From an uncultured Paracoccaceae bacterium (GTDB taxonomy: Bacteria > Pseudomonadota > Alphaproteobacteria > Rhodobacterales > Rhodobacteraceae): 64,000 bases of DNA. This document shows, in pieces, positions 34,502 through 43,800 of the stretch. Under the pieces are notes generated by a model. The model searched no databases. It saw nothing but the letters and a program-made list of their open reading frames with translations, and was not told the origin of the DNA. Both the position numbers and the translations under genes were made by a program. The DNA lies in assembly GCA_947494445.1 (NCBI GenBank), contig CANLVD010000002.1:434001-498000 (forward strand). The letters run 5' to 3'. How positions within the stretch are numbered: position 1 is the first letter of the stretch; each line of letters opens with the position of its first letter.

Positions 34502-35899
34502 CTAGGGCAAAAGGGGAATTCCAATCTCGAAACCGACCCCGGCTCCGTTCAATCCTGACGTGGCCTTGATGGTGCCGTTGTGGTTCAGGACGATCTCTTT
34601 GGTGATGGCCAGCCTTAGCCCGCTGCCCCTGCCGAAATCAAGCTGGGCAAACCGTTCAAAGACGATATCCCTGTCCTGAACCGGAATGCCGCGACCGTCA
34701 TCCCTGACGCTGATCCTTCCGATTTGATCGTTGCGTTCGAGGGTCAGGGTTATGGTTTTCAGTGTAGGACCAGCATGGGCCAGAGCATTGTCGAGAAGAT
34801 TTTCAATGGCCTCGGAGAACAGGTCCGGGTTGCCTTTAGCCCGGAAGTCTTTGCCGCTGGTATCAAAACTGAAGTCCACATCACGATCCATTGCACGATC
34901 ACCAAACCTGTTGGCCACGGCCAACAGGTTTTCAGCGACATCAAGATCCTTTTTGACAAAATCATCCGGTGAATGGCTCAGGCGTTCCAGCATCAGAAGC
35001 TGCTCGGCCAGTTGCGAGGTATGCTGAGCCTCTAACAGGGTTTTGCCGACACGACGGCGCATTTCGTCAATGGAGTTTGCATTCATAGCGGATTTAGCCC
35101 GCGCCTGCACTGCTGCTATCGGATTGCATAGTTGATGGGCGGCATTGCCGATAAACCTGTCCCACGCATCGATGGAATTCTGCACTTCCTGAAAAAGCCC
35201 GTTTAGCGTGCCCACCAAAGGCCGGACCTCTTCGGGAACTGCGCGTTCAATCGGGCGAAGCTCGTCTGACGATCTGCGGGCCACCGCCTCACGAAGCTGC
35301 GTGAGGGGTGCCAGACCGGAATTCACCCCGAACCAGACAAAGGCCATAACGGCGACCACAAGTGCGACGATACCTGCAGACGAGATGATTGCCTGTCTTA
35401 TCGCGAATTGCTGGCGAATGCTGTGGTCCTGCCAGACGGTTATGGTTGCAAACCCTTCTAATCCGCTTGAATTCACCCATTGGCTGAGCGTTGCCGCACG
35501 CACCGGCTTTCCCAGATGAGACGAATTGAACAGGGTCGGCGAGACACCCACGGACAAGAGCAGCCAATCAGCGCGTAGCGGGTATTCGAACCCTGCCACA
35601 TAGGCACCATCGGGACCAAAGACGTGGTAGAAGACGATCCCACCGCTGGCTTCTTGCAACAAAAGCAGGGTTTCCGGTGACAGCAACTCGCCACCTGATG
35701 AGGCCAGATCCCGCGATACGACGACCGATACGGCGGTGAGGTTTCGATCAAATATGTCTTTTGCCGTGTCGAACACAAACAAAGTGCGCCATCCGCCTAT
35801 TGCGATTGCCACGATGATCAGCGGAACCACGATGCGCATGAATAGACGCAGTCCCAAGGAACGGGCGGTGGCGGGGTGGTTCAGCACTCCAGTCGGCAT
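34502..35899 (-). CDS. Sensor histidine kinase (TctE-like)
   Basis: The start at 35,899 (MPTGVLNHPA) overlaps the regulator gene by 19 bp. The 465-residue protein has a first membrane helix (VVPLIIVAIAIGGW), a periplasmic domain, a second helix near 168-190 and a HAMP-like linker. The phospho-acceptor is His255 (AAHQLCNPIAA), followed by N-box NLLDNALAHA, D-D-G-R-G-I-P and G-R-G-S-G-L-R. Cys-Asn replace the usual Arg-Thr next to His, and R replaces G in the G2 box, so kinase activity may be altered. It probably senses the tricarboxylate imported by the adjacent Tct system. Confidence 0.85.
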   Translation of the reverse strand: MPTGVLNHPATARSLGLRLFMRIVVPLIIVAIAIGGWRTLFVFDTAKDIFDRNLTAVSVVVSRDLASSGGELLSPETLLLLQEASGGIVFYHVFGPDGAYVAGFEYPLRADWLLLSVGVSPTLFNSSHLGKPVRAATLSQWVNSSGLEGFATITVWQDHSIRQQFAIRQAIISSAGIVALVVAVMAFVWFGVNSGLAPLTQLREAVARRSSDELRPIERAVPEEVRPLVGTLNGLFQEVQNSIDAWDRFIGNAAHQLCNPIAAVQARAKSAMNANSIDEMRRRVGKTLLEAQHTSQLAEQLLMLERLSHSPDDFVKKDLDVAENLLAVANRFGDRAMDRDVDFSFDTSGKDFRAKGNPDLFSEAIENLLDNALAHAGPTLKTITLTLERNDQIGRISVRDDGRGIPVQDRDIVFERFAQLDFGRGSGLRLAITKEIVLNHNGTIKATSGLNGAGVGFEIGIPLLP

Positions 35900-36540
35900 C
35901 CAACACCACGCGCAGCCTTGATGGACACGCCATGGGCGCGGATCCGGTTGCGCAAACGGGAGACATAGACCTCGATCGCTGATGCGCTGACATCTGCACC
36001 AGAGCCATAGACAAAGCTCAGCAATTCCTCTTTGGATACGAGCCGCCCCTTGCTGTTGGCAAGGCACTCAAACACCGCAAGTTCCTTGCGTGGCAGATCA
36101 AGCGGTTTGCCCGAGACGCTGAGCGACCGGCTTTCACGCTCAAAATCAATGTCGCCTATTCGTTCGGCCAGAGTGAATTTCACACTTCTGCGCAACATTG
36201 CACCAACCCGTGCCACAAGCTCTGCTATTTCGACGGGTTTGCCGATGTAGTCATCCGCGCCCGCATTCAGCCCCGCGATTGCATCTTTCGTGTCACTTTG
36301 TGCCGTCAGAACGATAACCGGTGTGGAATCCCCGCGCGAGCGCATGCGCGACAGGATCTCCCGACCTGCAACACCGGGCAGTCCCAGATCGAGAAAAACC
36401 AGATTGACGCTCTCTCTCTTCAGAAACTGGTCTGCGTCATGTCCGTCATAAATCAAGTCCACACCGTGACCATCATCCGTCAAAACATCTGAAATAGCCT
36501 TCGCCAAACCTTCATTGTCTTCAACGACTGCTATCAGCAT
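35881..36540 (-). CDS. OmpR-type response regulator (TctD-like)
   Basis: Start 36,540 (MLIAVVEDNE) is chosen for the GGGAGG before it. The 219-residue protein has a receiver domain with Asp51 (FLDLGLPG) and an OmpR/PhoB winged helix-turn-helix (ELAVFECLANSKGRLVSKEE ... YVSRLRNRIR). It overlaps the kinase gene, so the pair is co-expressed. The likely target is the tctC-tctAB promoter region. Confidence 0.9.
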   Translation of the reverse strand: MLIAVVEDNEGLAKAISDVLTDDGHGVDLIYDGHDADQFLKRESVNLVFLDLGLPGVAGREILSRMRSRGDSTPVIVLTAQSDTKDAIAGLNAGADDYIGKPVEIAELVARVGAMLRRSVKFTLAERIGDIDFERESRSLSVSGKPLDLPRKELAVFECLANSKGRLVSKEELLSFVYGSGADVSASAIEVYVSRLRNRIRAHGVSIKAARGVGCRLEC

Positions 36541-36826
36541 GGCAACCTCCCGCCATTTGAATGGCCACAGGATAGCGCCTGATGCTTTCACCATCCTTTC
36601 ATCCAGTTTTCAGCGGCGCGCATGACGCTTTGTAGAACGCAAAAATGACTGCGGTTCTTTCGACTTACACTGAGGGTCAGCGCAGGTGAGGCGAGTGGAA
36701 TGGGCGTTCAGAAAGAGCGCTTTTGACTGCTTTGTGGCCGGAGTTCTGCCTGTGGGTCCTTGGAACACCTCTGAGTTCAAGGCTTAAGGTCGAGAAGGCT
36801 TGGCCCCAAGGGCTGAACAAGATGCC

Positions 36827-38119
36827 TTATTTCACGGGCGTTGCGTGTGGTTTTACAAGAAGCTTCTCAACGCCTCTCCGGGTTGCCTGTTCCACAATGA
36901 TTCTGTGGCCTTCGACCTCAAATACTTCTTCCTGCATCGGTATGTGATGTACCAGGCTCAACAGGTAGCCGCCCAAAGTGTGATAGTCGCCTGACGGCAG
37001 ATCGATCCCCAAATGCTCACGCACTTCCGGCAGTGACATTCGGGCATCGACGCGGATCGTTCCGCCTTCCAGCTGCTCGAACTGATGGTTGCGCCCCACG
37101 CGATGATGCGCTGGTTCACCGATTGTCGCGTCGTCGACGGCAATATCCCCCAATACTTCCTCAACGATGTCCTCGACACTCACCACACCGGTTGCCCCAC
37201 CAAATTCATCAACCACAATGCCCAGCTCATTGTGCTTTTCCTTCCAAAGAAGCGGCAACACTTCATCGATGGTTTGATGCGGATTGAGAAAGATCGAATC
37301 TTTGATCAACGCACTCAAGGGCTGGTTGGTGAATTCCCGATCCATCATGTCCCAGGGCGTTGCGATGAAAATCCCCACGACACTGCTGACGGATTTGTCG
37401 AAAACCACAAGCCGGCGGTATCCTTTTTCACGGATCAGTTTCAGAGCGCTCGCTGTGGTGTCATTGAGTTCTATCAACGGCAGTTCAACGATGGGCACCA
37501 TGACCTGAGCAACAGTTGTGTCGGCAAACCGAAGCACACGCGACAGCCGCCGATGCCCGAAATCGTGTGCAGTCTCTTGGCGCTGTGCCATCTCCACCAT
37601 GGCCCGCAATTGTTCGCGATCAATCGACAGCCCACCATCATTTTCCGATGCCCCCATCATCCGGGCAAACAGGCGTGCGATGCGCGAGAATATGAATGTG
37701 ATCGGGCTGAACAGAACCGCCGACCATTTCAAGGGATAGATGATGACCGGCGTCAGGGTGTCTGCCTTTTGCTGCATGATGCTTTTGGGAACGATCTCTC
37801 CGAAGATGAGCAAGAGCGGGACAAAGATGACCAGCGCAATCAGCTCTCCACGCGACCCGAAGGCGTCAATCATCTTCAAGGTGCCAAGAGTGGTCAGACC
37901 GACGGTCGCAAGGTTTGTTCCCACCAGCGTTGTTGCAAGCAGCGCTTCGGGGCGTTTGAAAAGCTTCAAAACTAGTTTGGCCCCCTTTTTGCCGGTCTTG
38001 GCCTGATGCATCATTTTGACCTTGTCGGAGCTGACAAGTGCGATCTCGGATCCGGAATAGAATGCCTTGAGGATCAGAAGGCCCGCCATGATCAGCAAAG
38101 TGATGAGGACATCGATCAT
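36827..38119 (-). CDS. CNNM/CorC-type membrane protein
   Basis: The 430-residue protein begins with a CNNM (DUF21) transmembrane domain of about four helices (LLILKAFYSGSEIALVSSDK; IFVPLLLIFGEIVPKS), followed by two CBS domains (residues about 205-330) and a C-terminal CorC/HlyC domain. The family is linked to magnesium or cobalt efflux and to ion homeostasis. It overlaps the start of a second, broken copy as ATGA. The family call is firm; the ion is inferred. Confidence 0.9.
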   Translation of the reverse strand: MIDVLITLLIMAGLLILKAFYSGSEIALVSSDKVKMMHQAKTGKKGAKLVLKLFKRPEALLATTLVGTNLATVGLTTLGTLKMIDAFGSRGELIALVIFVPLLLIFGEIVPKSIMQQKADTLTPVIIYPLKWSAVLFSPITFIFSRIARLFARMMGASENDGGLSIDREQLRAMVEMAQRQETAHDFGHRRLSRVLRFADTTVAQVMVPIVELPLIELNDTTASALKLIREKGYRRLVVFDKSVSSVVGIFIATPWDMMDREFTNQPLSALIKDSIFLNPHQTIDEVLPLLWKEKHNELGIVVDEFGGATGVVSVEDIVEEVLGDIAVDDATIGEPAHHRVGRNHQFEQLEGGTIRVDARMSLPEVREHLGIDLPSGDYHTLGGYLLSLVHHIPMQEEVFEVEGHRIIVEQATRRGVEKLLVKPHATPVK

Positions 38120-39448
38120 TGGCAGTCCTCCACGCCAACAGAGCTGGCCGTGCCGGTCGATGCCGGTTCCAGAATGCCTTTGGTGACACGGAGCTTGCAG
38201 ATCCTTTGATCGATGACTTCAAGCACTGTAATTGTCACCCTGTCCACATGGACCTGATCGCCCACATCCGGCACCCGGTCGAAGTGCCGAAAAGCAATGC
38301 CGCCAATGGTGGTCATGCGCGGGTCATCGAGGCCGAAATTGGTGATGTCGTCGAAGTCATTCAGGGTCATTTCACCGGGAACTTCATAGGTATTTCGCAT
38401 GCCGTCCACCCGGTAGTCATCAGGGTCGAGAACATGTTCGGTCACATCACCAAAAATGAAATTCAGCACGTCACGCGCCGTGATCATCCCCTCGACGCCG
38501 CCAAATTCATTGAGCACGAGGGCAAAGCTTGAGTTCTTCTCCTGTATGACCTCGAAGACCTCATCAACAGTTTTGGTCAAGGGCACAACGACCGGCTCGC
38601 GCAGAATGTCGTCAATGGTGATTGTGGTCAGGTCTGTCCCGCTCATCACCAGTTCCGCCACATTGTCGCGGTGCCGACGCACACAGGCATGCGCGTGTGG
38701 TGCTTTTGCAGGAACTTCTCAATCGCCCAGTCAAGCGGTCTGTCGGCATTGACGAAGTCGATCCGCGTCCGCGGGGTCATGATCTCGACCACTTCGACAT
38801 CTACGCATTCCAGCAGATTGTTGAGAATGACGCGCTCGGTCGTGCTGAGCGTGTCGTCCTCATTCATCCTGTCTATGATGGTCCGAAACTCGTCACGGTT
38901 CAAAATGTTGAATTTCGCAATCTCCGTGCCCACCACTGCAGTCGTGACAAAATCCGCCACGACCCGAACCACCTCCCGCAATGGGGTCACAAGGCGGACC
39001 CAAAGACTAAGCGGCCCAGCGATATAGGTTGTGGAAATCTTAGTGGGCGCACTGACTGCGATCGTTTTGGGCGTGATTTCCCCAAGCAAAAGCAAAAGGG
39101 GAAACATGACGATCAGATTTACGATGCCCGCACGTTCTCCCCCGTAAAGCGTGACCAGAATTCCAGCCATGTTTGCCGTTGCTGCAATGTTGACCAGTTC
39201 ATTGCCACACAGCAGAGATATGATCAGCTGGCGCGGCCGCTCCAGCAAAGCCTCCAACTTGTCCGCATGTTTGTGGCCCTTGGAATGCAGTTTTCGAATG
39301 TCGAGCGGTGACAGCGAGAAGAGCGCGGTTTCAGATCCGGAAAAGAAAAAGGACAAGCAAAACAAATAAATGCCTGAAGGATCAGTCGCACAATCATATC
39401 CGGCTCGGCCAGAAGGGACATGTCGAACGCGAAAACTGTCAGATCCAC
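38116..39448 (-). pseudogene. CNNM/CorC-type gene with two frameshifts
   Basis: The parts match a second full CNNM protein. The frame MDLTVFAFDMSLLAEPDMIV starts at GTG 39,448, shifts near 39,370 to the frame carrying YLFCLSFFFSGSETALF, and shifts again near 38,665, where VCVGTATMW should read like V-C-V-G-H-R-D-N-V. All later domains (CBS, CorC) are present in the last frame to 38,116. Two single-base shifts in one gene suggest decay or, less likely, sequencing error in homopolymers. It would otherwise form a tandem pair with the intact gene. Confidence 0.8.
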
Positions 39449-39458
39449 AAGAATTCAT

Positions 39459-39949
39459 TCCACTGTCAGGTCATCAGAAAAAGCTTCAATTCCCACTCCG
39501 ATTGCGCAGCCATGGTCAGGCTCCAGAGCCCGGCAAGCCTTCTCACAAACACGATTGTTGCCGCTTTTTGTATCCCCGTTACGCACCAGCCCCAGCTAAG
39601 CATAACAAGTGAAGCTTTCGTTGTCCTTTCATGATGACGCTATCGGGCTGCAATCGGGGGCCAAAACCTATGCAACTGCGAAAGCAGATCAAAGACAAAT
39701 TCCGGAACACATCCGTGTTGTTCGCAAATACCAGAACTGGCCGCCAGCCTCGCAGGAAAGCTTCTCAACAGGCGGATTTTCGGTGTTTCGCCTGAGCGGA
39801 TGGGACGTCAAATCCGACGAGCCCTGCAATGCTTCTGGATCATACGAACTGTGATTTTACGACCGTTCCTCGGCAAAGTGGCTTGATTTGTCTGCCCGGA
39901 CCCTAAACGTTTGCGTGACATTGCAATTTTCAAATTAGGCAGACTTTCA
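39459..39949. other. Intergenic, about 490 bp
   Basis: This gap separates the CNNM pair from the divergently oriented patatin-like gene. An open frame at 39,609-39,854 has no ribosome site and no recognisable domain. Promoters for both flanking genes must be in here, but I cannot place one. Confidence 0.35.
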
Positions 39950-42208
39950 ATGCTTTATCGAGTCAGATTGACCGGCTTGGGCCCAAGCAGGCTTCACACA
40001 ATGCGAGAGATCAAGAGGATCTTTGGCTGGACACTTCAAAGATCGCATCGCGCGACTGTTCTGGGGTCAAAAGACGCTGTCTTGATGGAGCGCGCAACAA
40101 CCGGTGTTGCAAATGCCATAAAACGGCAACTCTTGATGCTCGAGGCAGAGGTTGAGTTGGAGCCTTTGGCCTCAATGGGTGAATTCGAGTTTCAGGGACG
40201 GCTGGATGATCTGTGGAAACCGCGAAAGGATTTCAAGTTTGGTCTCGTCCTGCAAGGTGGCGGCATGCGAGGTGCATTTCAGGTTGGCGTGCTGAACCTT
40301 TTGCAGCGCCATGACCTGATCAATCGTCGGGACTTTGAAACCATAACATCAGCATCAACCGGTTCGCTGTCCACAATGGCACTGTTTTCAGACGACGGGA
40401 CCGATGCATCAGGGGTAGATATCGCGACCCAAAGCTATCTGGAGATGACATCGATAGACGATATGCTGAAATTGCGTGAGCCTATCCAACTTGCTGTTGC
40501 GCAGTCGGCGACCGCCAAGACCGTTGTGGATGATCTGCTTCAAACCGGACAGGCTCAATCGAATGTTGTTGATCTGCTGGGTGGGGAGATCTTGCGGCCG
40601 GAAAACCTTTTGCAAGTCGGTCGAGCCTCACATGCCGGCGGGTTTGCGGGTGCTGCCACTGGCGCCACAATCGGTGGTGTTGCCGGCGGCCCGGCAGGCG
40701 TGCTGATCGGAGGTTTGATCGGGCTGGGCGTCGGTGCCGTTGGAGGATTTATCTACGGCAGCGTTGATGCAGGTTTCGACGAGATGGAGAAGTTCAAGAG
40801 AATAGCAAAAGGCCTGATGGAAACAGAGGGCAGCATCGCGTTGCTCGATCCGGTGAAAGAGACACTTCTATCCGCTGCAAAACCCAGAAACCTCAAGAGG
40901 ATCGAGTTGCGGATGGCACTGACGTCCTACGCATCTGGCGCGACCTGCTATCTGACCGAGAAAGCAACGCTGCTCGTGCCGCTACGCGGATTTGACACCG
41001 AACTTCACGACTTTGACGAGACGGTCGAATGCGAGATCCTCAGCGCGGATGGAGAACGCGACTATGATGGCATCATGCTGGCTGGCACATTGGCCTCTTC
41101 CGCATTTCCAGGCATTTTTCCGCCTGTTGCCATCACTTATGTCGACCCGCGGACTGAAAAGGAACGCACGGAGTATTTCGGGGATGGTGGCATACGTGAA
41201 AACCTACCACTTGAGGCTGCGCTTGATACCGGAGTAAATGAGTGTATCGCGGTCTTTTGTGATCCCATTCAGCAGGACGAACAGGCCCTGTTCACGCTAA
41301 GTGCATCGGAGGAATCCAACAGCTTGAGCACTGCTCCGCCTTGGCCCTCTGTGCTTGGTCGTGCCACTCAATTGATGTTTGCCGAGATCAACCGCGGTGA
41401 TGCAGAGCATGGACGCGCGCTCAACCTCACCAGTTACCGAGAGTTGGATGACTACCCAACAGATGTCATCCACATTGCGCCCGGAGTTCCAACGCTACAC
41501 CTGACCGAAGTTGATCCCTATGCCATCCGCTGCACTTTGCTTTACGGGTATCTGCGCGCATACGACGAGCTACTGATCGCACGGTGGAGACAGCTTGGCG
41601 CATCCAAGTCCGCAACCGATGTGCATCGACTGCGCTCCAACACCGACGAGATCTATCTTGCGGCACGCGCCGTTGGCATGTCTTTTCTTGCGATCCTGCG
41701 CACCATGACCTTTTCCTATGAGCATTCGCACCCACTGGATGCGAGTGATCTTGGTACGTTGAAAACCTTGATCAGCAGTGGCACCAAGGATGCTCCGTTC
41801 AAGGGCTTCTGGCTGAACGATGCAGCTGTTTTCAATTATCTCAGCGCGAAGCGGAGGCTGGCAGAGGCCATCCGTGCCCGGGAAGAGAGCATTGACTTTA
41901 CAGGCACACGGCATCTGCCCGAAGGCCGGGTTCAATGGCCCGATGAGATGGGGGCCGATCTTGGCGACAACATCCCGTTCTTTCGCCGCCCGTTCTTTCT
42001 GGAATGGTGGACACCCGGCACGGTGCCGGAGTGGTTCTCATCCAAACCCGTCGTGCGCCGGATGCTGCGTGAATTGAATGCAAAGCCTCCCAAAACACTG
42101 ACTGTTGCGGATCTGCGCAATACCGATCAGATAGACTTCTCCGAGATCGACGGCATGCATGACCGGATCCTTCAGGCCATGAGTTTCAGCCGAACCTTGG
42201 TTTTGTAA
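39950..42208 (+). CDS. Large patatin-like lipid hydrolase with glycine-zipper insert
   Basis: Start 39,950 (MLYRVRLTGL) is taken as the first good ATG; an earlier TTG start would add 13 residues. The 752-residue protein has the patatin oxyanion site G-G-G-M-R-G-A (residues 103-109), a nucleophile segment S-A-S-T-G (Ser136) instead of G-x-S-x-G, and the Asp of the dyad in F-G-D-G-G-I-R-E-N. A strongly Gly/Ala-rich stretch (coding 40,630-40,770; GGVAGGPAGVLIGGLIGLGV) interrupts the domain like a glycine zipper or membrane hairpin. It is much longer than typical patatins. Lipid acyl hydrolysis is likely but the elbow change makes activity uncertain. Confidence 0.82.
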   Translation: MLYRVRLTGLGPSRLHTMREIKRIFGWTLQRSHRATVLGSKDAVLMERATTGVANAIKRQLLMLEAEVELEPLASMGEFEFQGRLDDLWKPRKDFKFGLVLQGGGMRGAFQVGVLNLLQRHDLINRRDFETITSASTGSLSTMALFSDDGTDASGVDIATQSYLEMTSIDDMLKLREPIQLAVAQSATAKTVVDDLLQTGQAQSNVVDLLGGEILRPENLLQVGRASHAGGFAGAATGATIGGVAGGPAGVLIGGLIGLGVGAVGGFIYGSVDAGFDEMEKFKRIAKGLMETEGSIALLDPVKETLLSAAKPRNLKRIELRMALTSYASGATCYLTEKATLLVPLRGFDTELHDFDETVECEILSADGERDYDGIMLAGTLASSAFPGIFPPVAITYVDPRTEKERTEYFGDGGIRENLPLEAALDTGVNECIAVFCDPIQQDEQALFTLSASEESNSLSTAPPWPSVLGRATQLMFAEINRGDAEHGRALNLTSYRELDDYPTDVIHIAPGVPTLHLTEVDPYAIRCTLLYGYLRAYDELLIARWRQLGASKSATDVHRLRSNTDEIYLAARAVGMSFLAILRTMTFSYEHSHPLDASDLGTLKTLISSGTKDAPFKGFWLNDAAVFNYLSAKRRLAEAIRAREESIDFTGTRHLPEGRVQWPDEMGADLGDNIPFFRRPFFLEWWTPGTVPEWFSSKPVVRRMLRELNAKPPKTLTVADLRNTDQIDFSEIDGMHDRILQAMSFSRTLVL

Positions 42209-42402
42209 ATGGATGAGACTGCAACGTTGTCCTAAAAAGCAAGACAACTTCAAACATCGTCGGATTAACCACGTGATATCACGGATTGCCATAGTGAAAC
42301 AGAACGATCAGTGATCGGACACTATCGCCAGCCACCTAATCCAACCGGCTTCCTCACCTGACCCCATTCAGCTCGGTTTTATCGGCAGATGAAAACCTGC
42401 GC

Positions 42403-43005
42403 TCAGACCAGTTTTCGGTCGCGTGCAATCATAGCCGCTTGAGTGCGGTTCTTGGCATCCAGTTTGCGGCACAACGTCTTCACGTGAAGTTTGATCGTGA
42501 CTTCCTGCAGGTCAAGGTCGCGGGCGATTTCCTTGTTCGCCTTGCCTTCGCACAATCCACGAAGCACTTCAGTTTCACGCTCCGTCAGATTGGCAACCGT
42601 CTTGGCATCGGCCTGTTGCATGAACTCGTATGGGACAAAGGTCTCGCCTGCTGCCATGAAGCGGATGGCTGACACCATGGACTTGGCACCGAGTGTCTTA
42701 GGGACAAAACCGGCTGCACCCGCTGCAATTGCGTCCTTTGCAATCTGAGGCGAAGCTGTGCCGGACAGGATCGCAACCGGCTGACTGCCATTTGCTTTCT
42801 TCATGCGCTCAAGACCTTGAAGGCCATCCATGCCTGGCATGTTGAAGTCGAGAAGAACAAGATCAAATCTGCCTGTTTCATCAGTTGCCTTGACCGCAGC
42901 ATCAAGGTCTTCGACGCTTACAATTTCGGCCATGCCCTCAGCCTCAAGGAACATCGCGATGGTGTCCCTTACAAGATCATGATCGTCTGCAATCAGAATG
43001 CGCAT
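42403..43005 (-). CDS. NarL/FixJ-type response regulator
   Basis: The 200-residue protein (from MRILIADDHD) has a receiver domain with Asp53 (LVLLDFNMPGMDG) and a C-terminal LuxR-type helix-turn-helix (NLTERETEVLRGLCEGKANK ... VKTLCRKLDAKNRTQA). A second start at 43,074 (MQNIVALRTT) is possible and would add 23 residues. It lies divergent from the molybdopterin-fold and hybrid-kinase genes, which may be its partner system. Output genes are unknown. Confidence 0.9.
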   Translation of the reverse strand: MRILIADDHDLVRDTIAMFLEAEGMAEIVSVEDLDAAVKATDETGRFDLVLLDFNMPGMDGLQGLERMKKANGSQPVAILSGTASPQIAKDAIAAGAAGFVPKTLGAKSMVSAIRFMAAGETFVPYEFMQQADAKTVANLTERETEVLRGLCEGKANKEIARDLDLQEVTIKLHVKTLCRKLDAKNRTQAAMIARDRKLV

Positions 43006-43297
43006 TGGTTTTTGACCGATAGCTTTCAGGTTTACTACACCATCGGTTGTGCGCAAAGCCACTATATTTTGCATCTCTCGTACCCCAAAGCCCGCTCAAA
43101 AAGAATTGGGGTAGAGATTAAGATCGTAATGGACACCTGTCCTTTTGCCCTTCGTATGCCTTGTGTCGCAGAAGGTCAGTTCGACTATACCATGGTATAT
43201 GTGTTTTATCCTTCAGTGACAGAGACTTAACTTTCGCATGGTGGCATGGTTCCGCAGGAGAGGCCGGAACCTTCGAAAGTAAACAAGGAAATGTGTA

Positions 43298-43768
43298 ATG
43301 ACGCGTATTCGTACAATGATTGCCGCACTGACTTTAGCCATCGCGCCTGCTGTATGTGCGGCGGATGACGCCCTGCTGACCTTTTCACATGGGAACAAGG
43401 TCACCGAATTCGACAGGGAGGAGCTTGTTGCCTTGGGTGCCGAAGAAATTTCGACAACCACGATCTGGACCGAAGGCATTCAGACATTTACGGGTGTGTC
43501 ACTTCACGCATTTCTGCAAGAAGTCGGTGTCACGGAAGGGACGCTGAAGGCAACAGCGGTCAATGATTATGCTGTTGAAGTCCCTGTCGAAGATGCCGTG
43601 GAAGGTGGTCCGATCATAGCTTATCTTAGCAACGGCGAGCAAATGTCCCTGAGGGAAAAAGGTCCGCTTTGGATCGTTTACCCCTACGATTCAGATCCGA
43701 AATACCAGACTGAAGTGATCTACTCGCGCAGCATCTGGCAGCTTGACCGTATTGAAGTAATCGAGTGA
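43298..43768 (+). CDS. Periplasmic protein with molybdopterin-oxidoreductase-like fold
   Basis: The 156-residue protein has a Sec signal (about 1-21, MTRIRTMIAALTLAIAPAVC) and a compact domain with E-G-I-Q-T-F-T-G-V-S-L, N-D-Y-A-V-E-V-P and G-P-L-W-I-V-Y-P-Y, the pattern of the oxidoreductase molybdopterin-binding fold without the catalytic Cys that I would expect for the cofactor. Such proteins are common partners of hybrid kinases in alphaproteobacteria and may act as periplasmic sensors. The kinase gene begins 33 bp later, so they are co-transcribed. Confidence 0.75.
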   Translation: MTRIRTMIAALTLAIAPAVCAADDALLTFSHGNKVTEFDREELVALGAEEISTTTIWTEGIQTFTGVSLHAFLQEVGVTEGTLKATAVNDYAVEVPVEDAVEGGPIIAYLSNGEQMSLREKGPLWIVYPYDSDPKYQTEVIYSRSIWQLDRIEVIE

Positions 43769-43800
43769 TTTGACAACAATCACCAGTTAAAATTGAGAAC

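Noticed and set aside
39609-39854. 81-residue plus-strand frame
   Set aside because: No ribosome site and no conserved features; it lies in the gap between CNNM and patatin genes.
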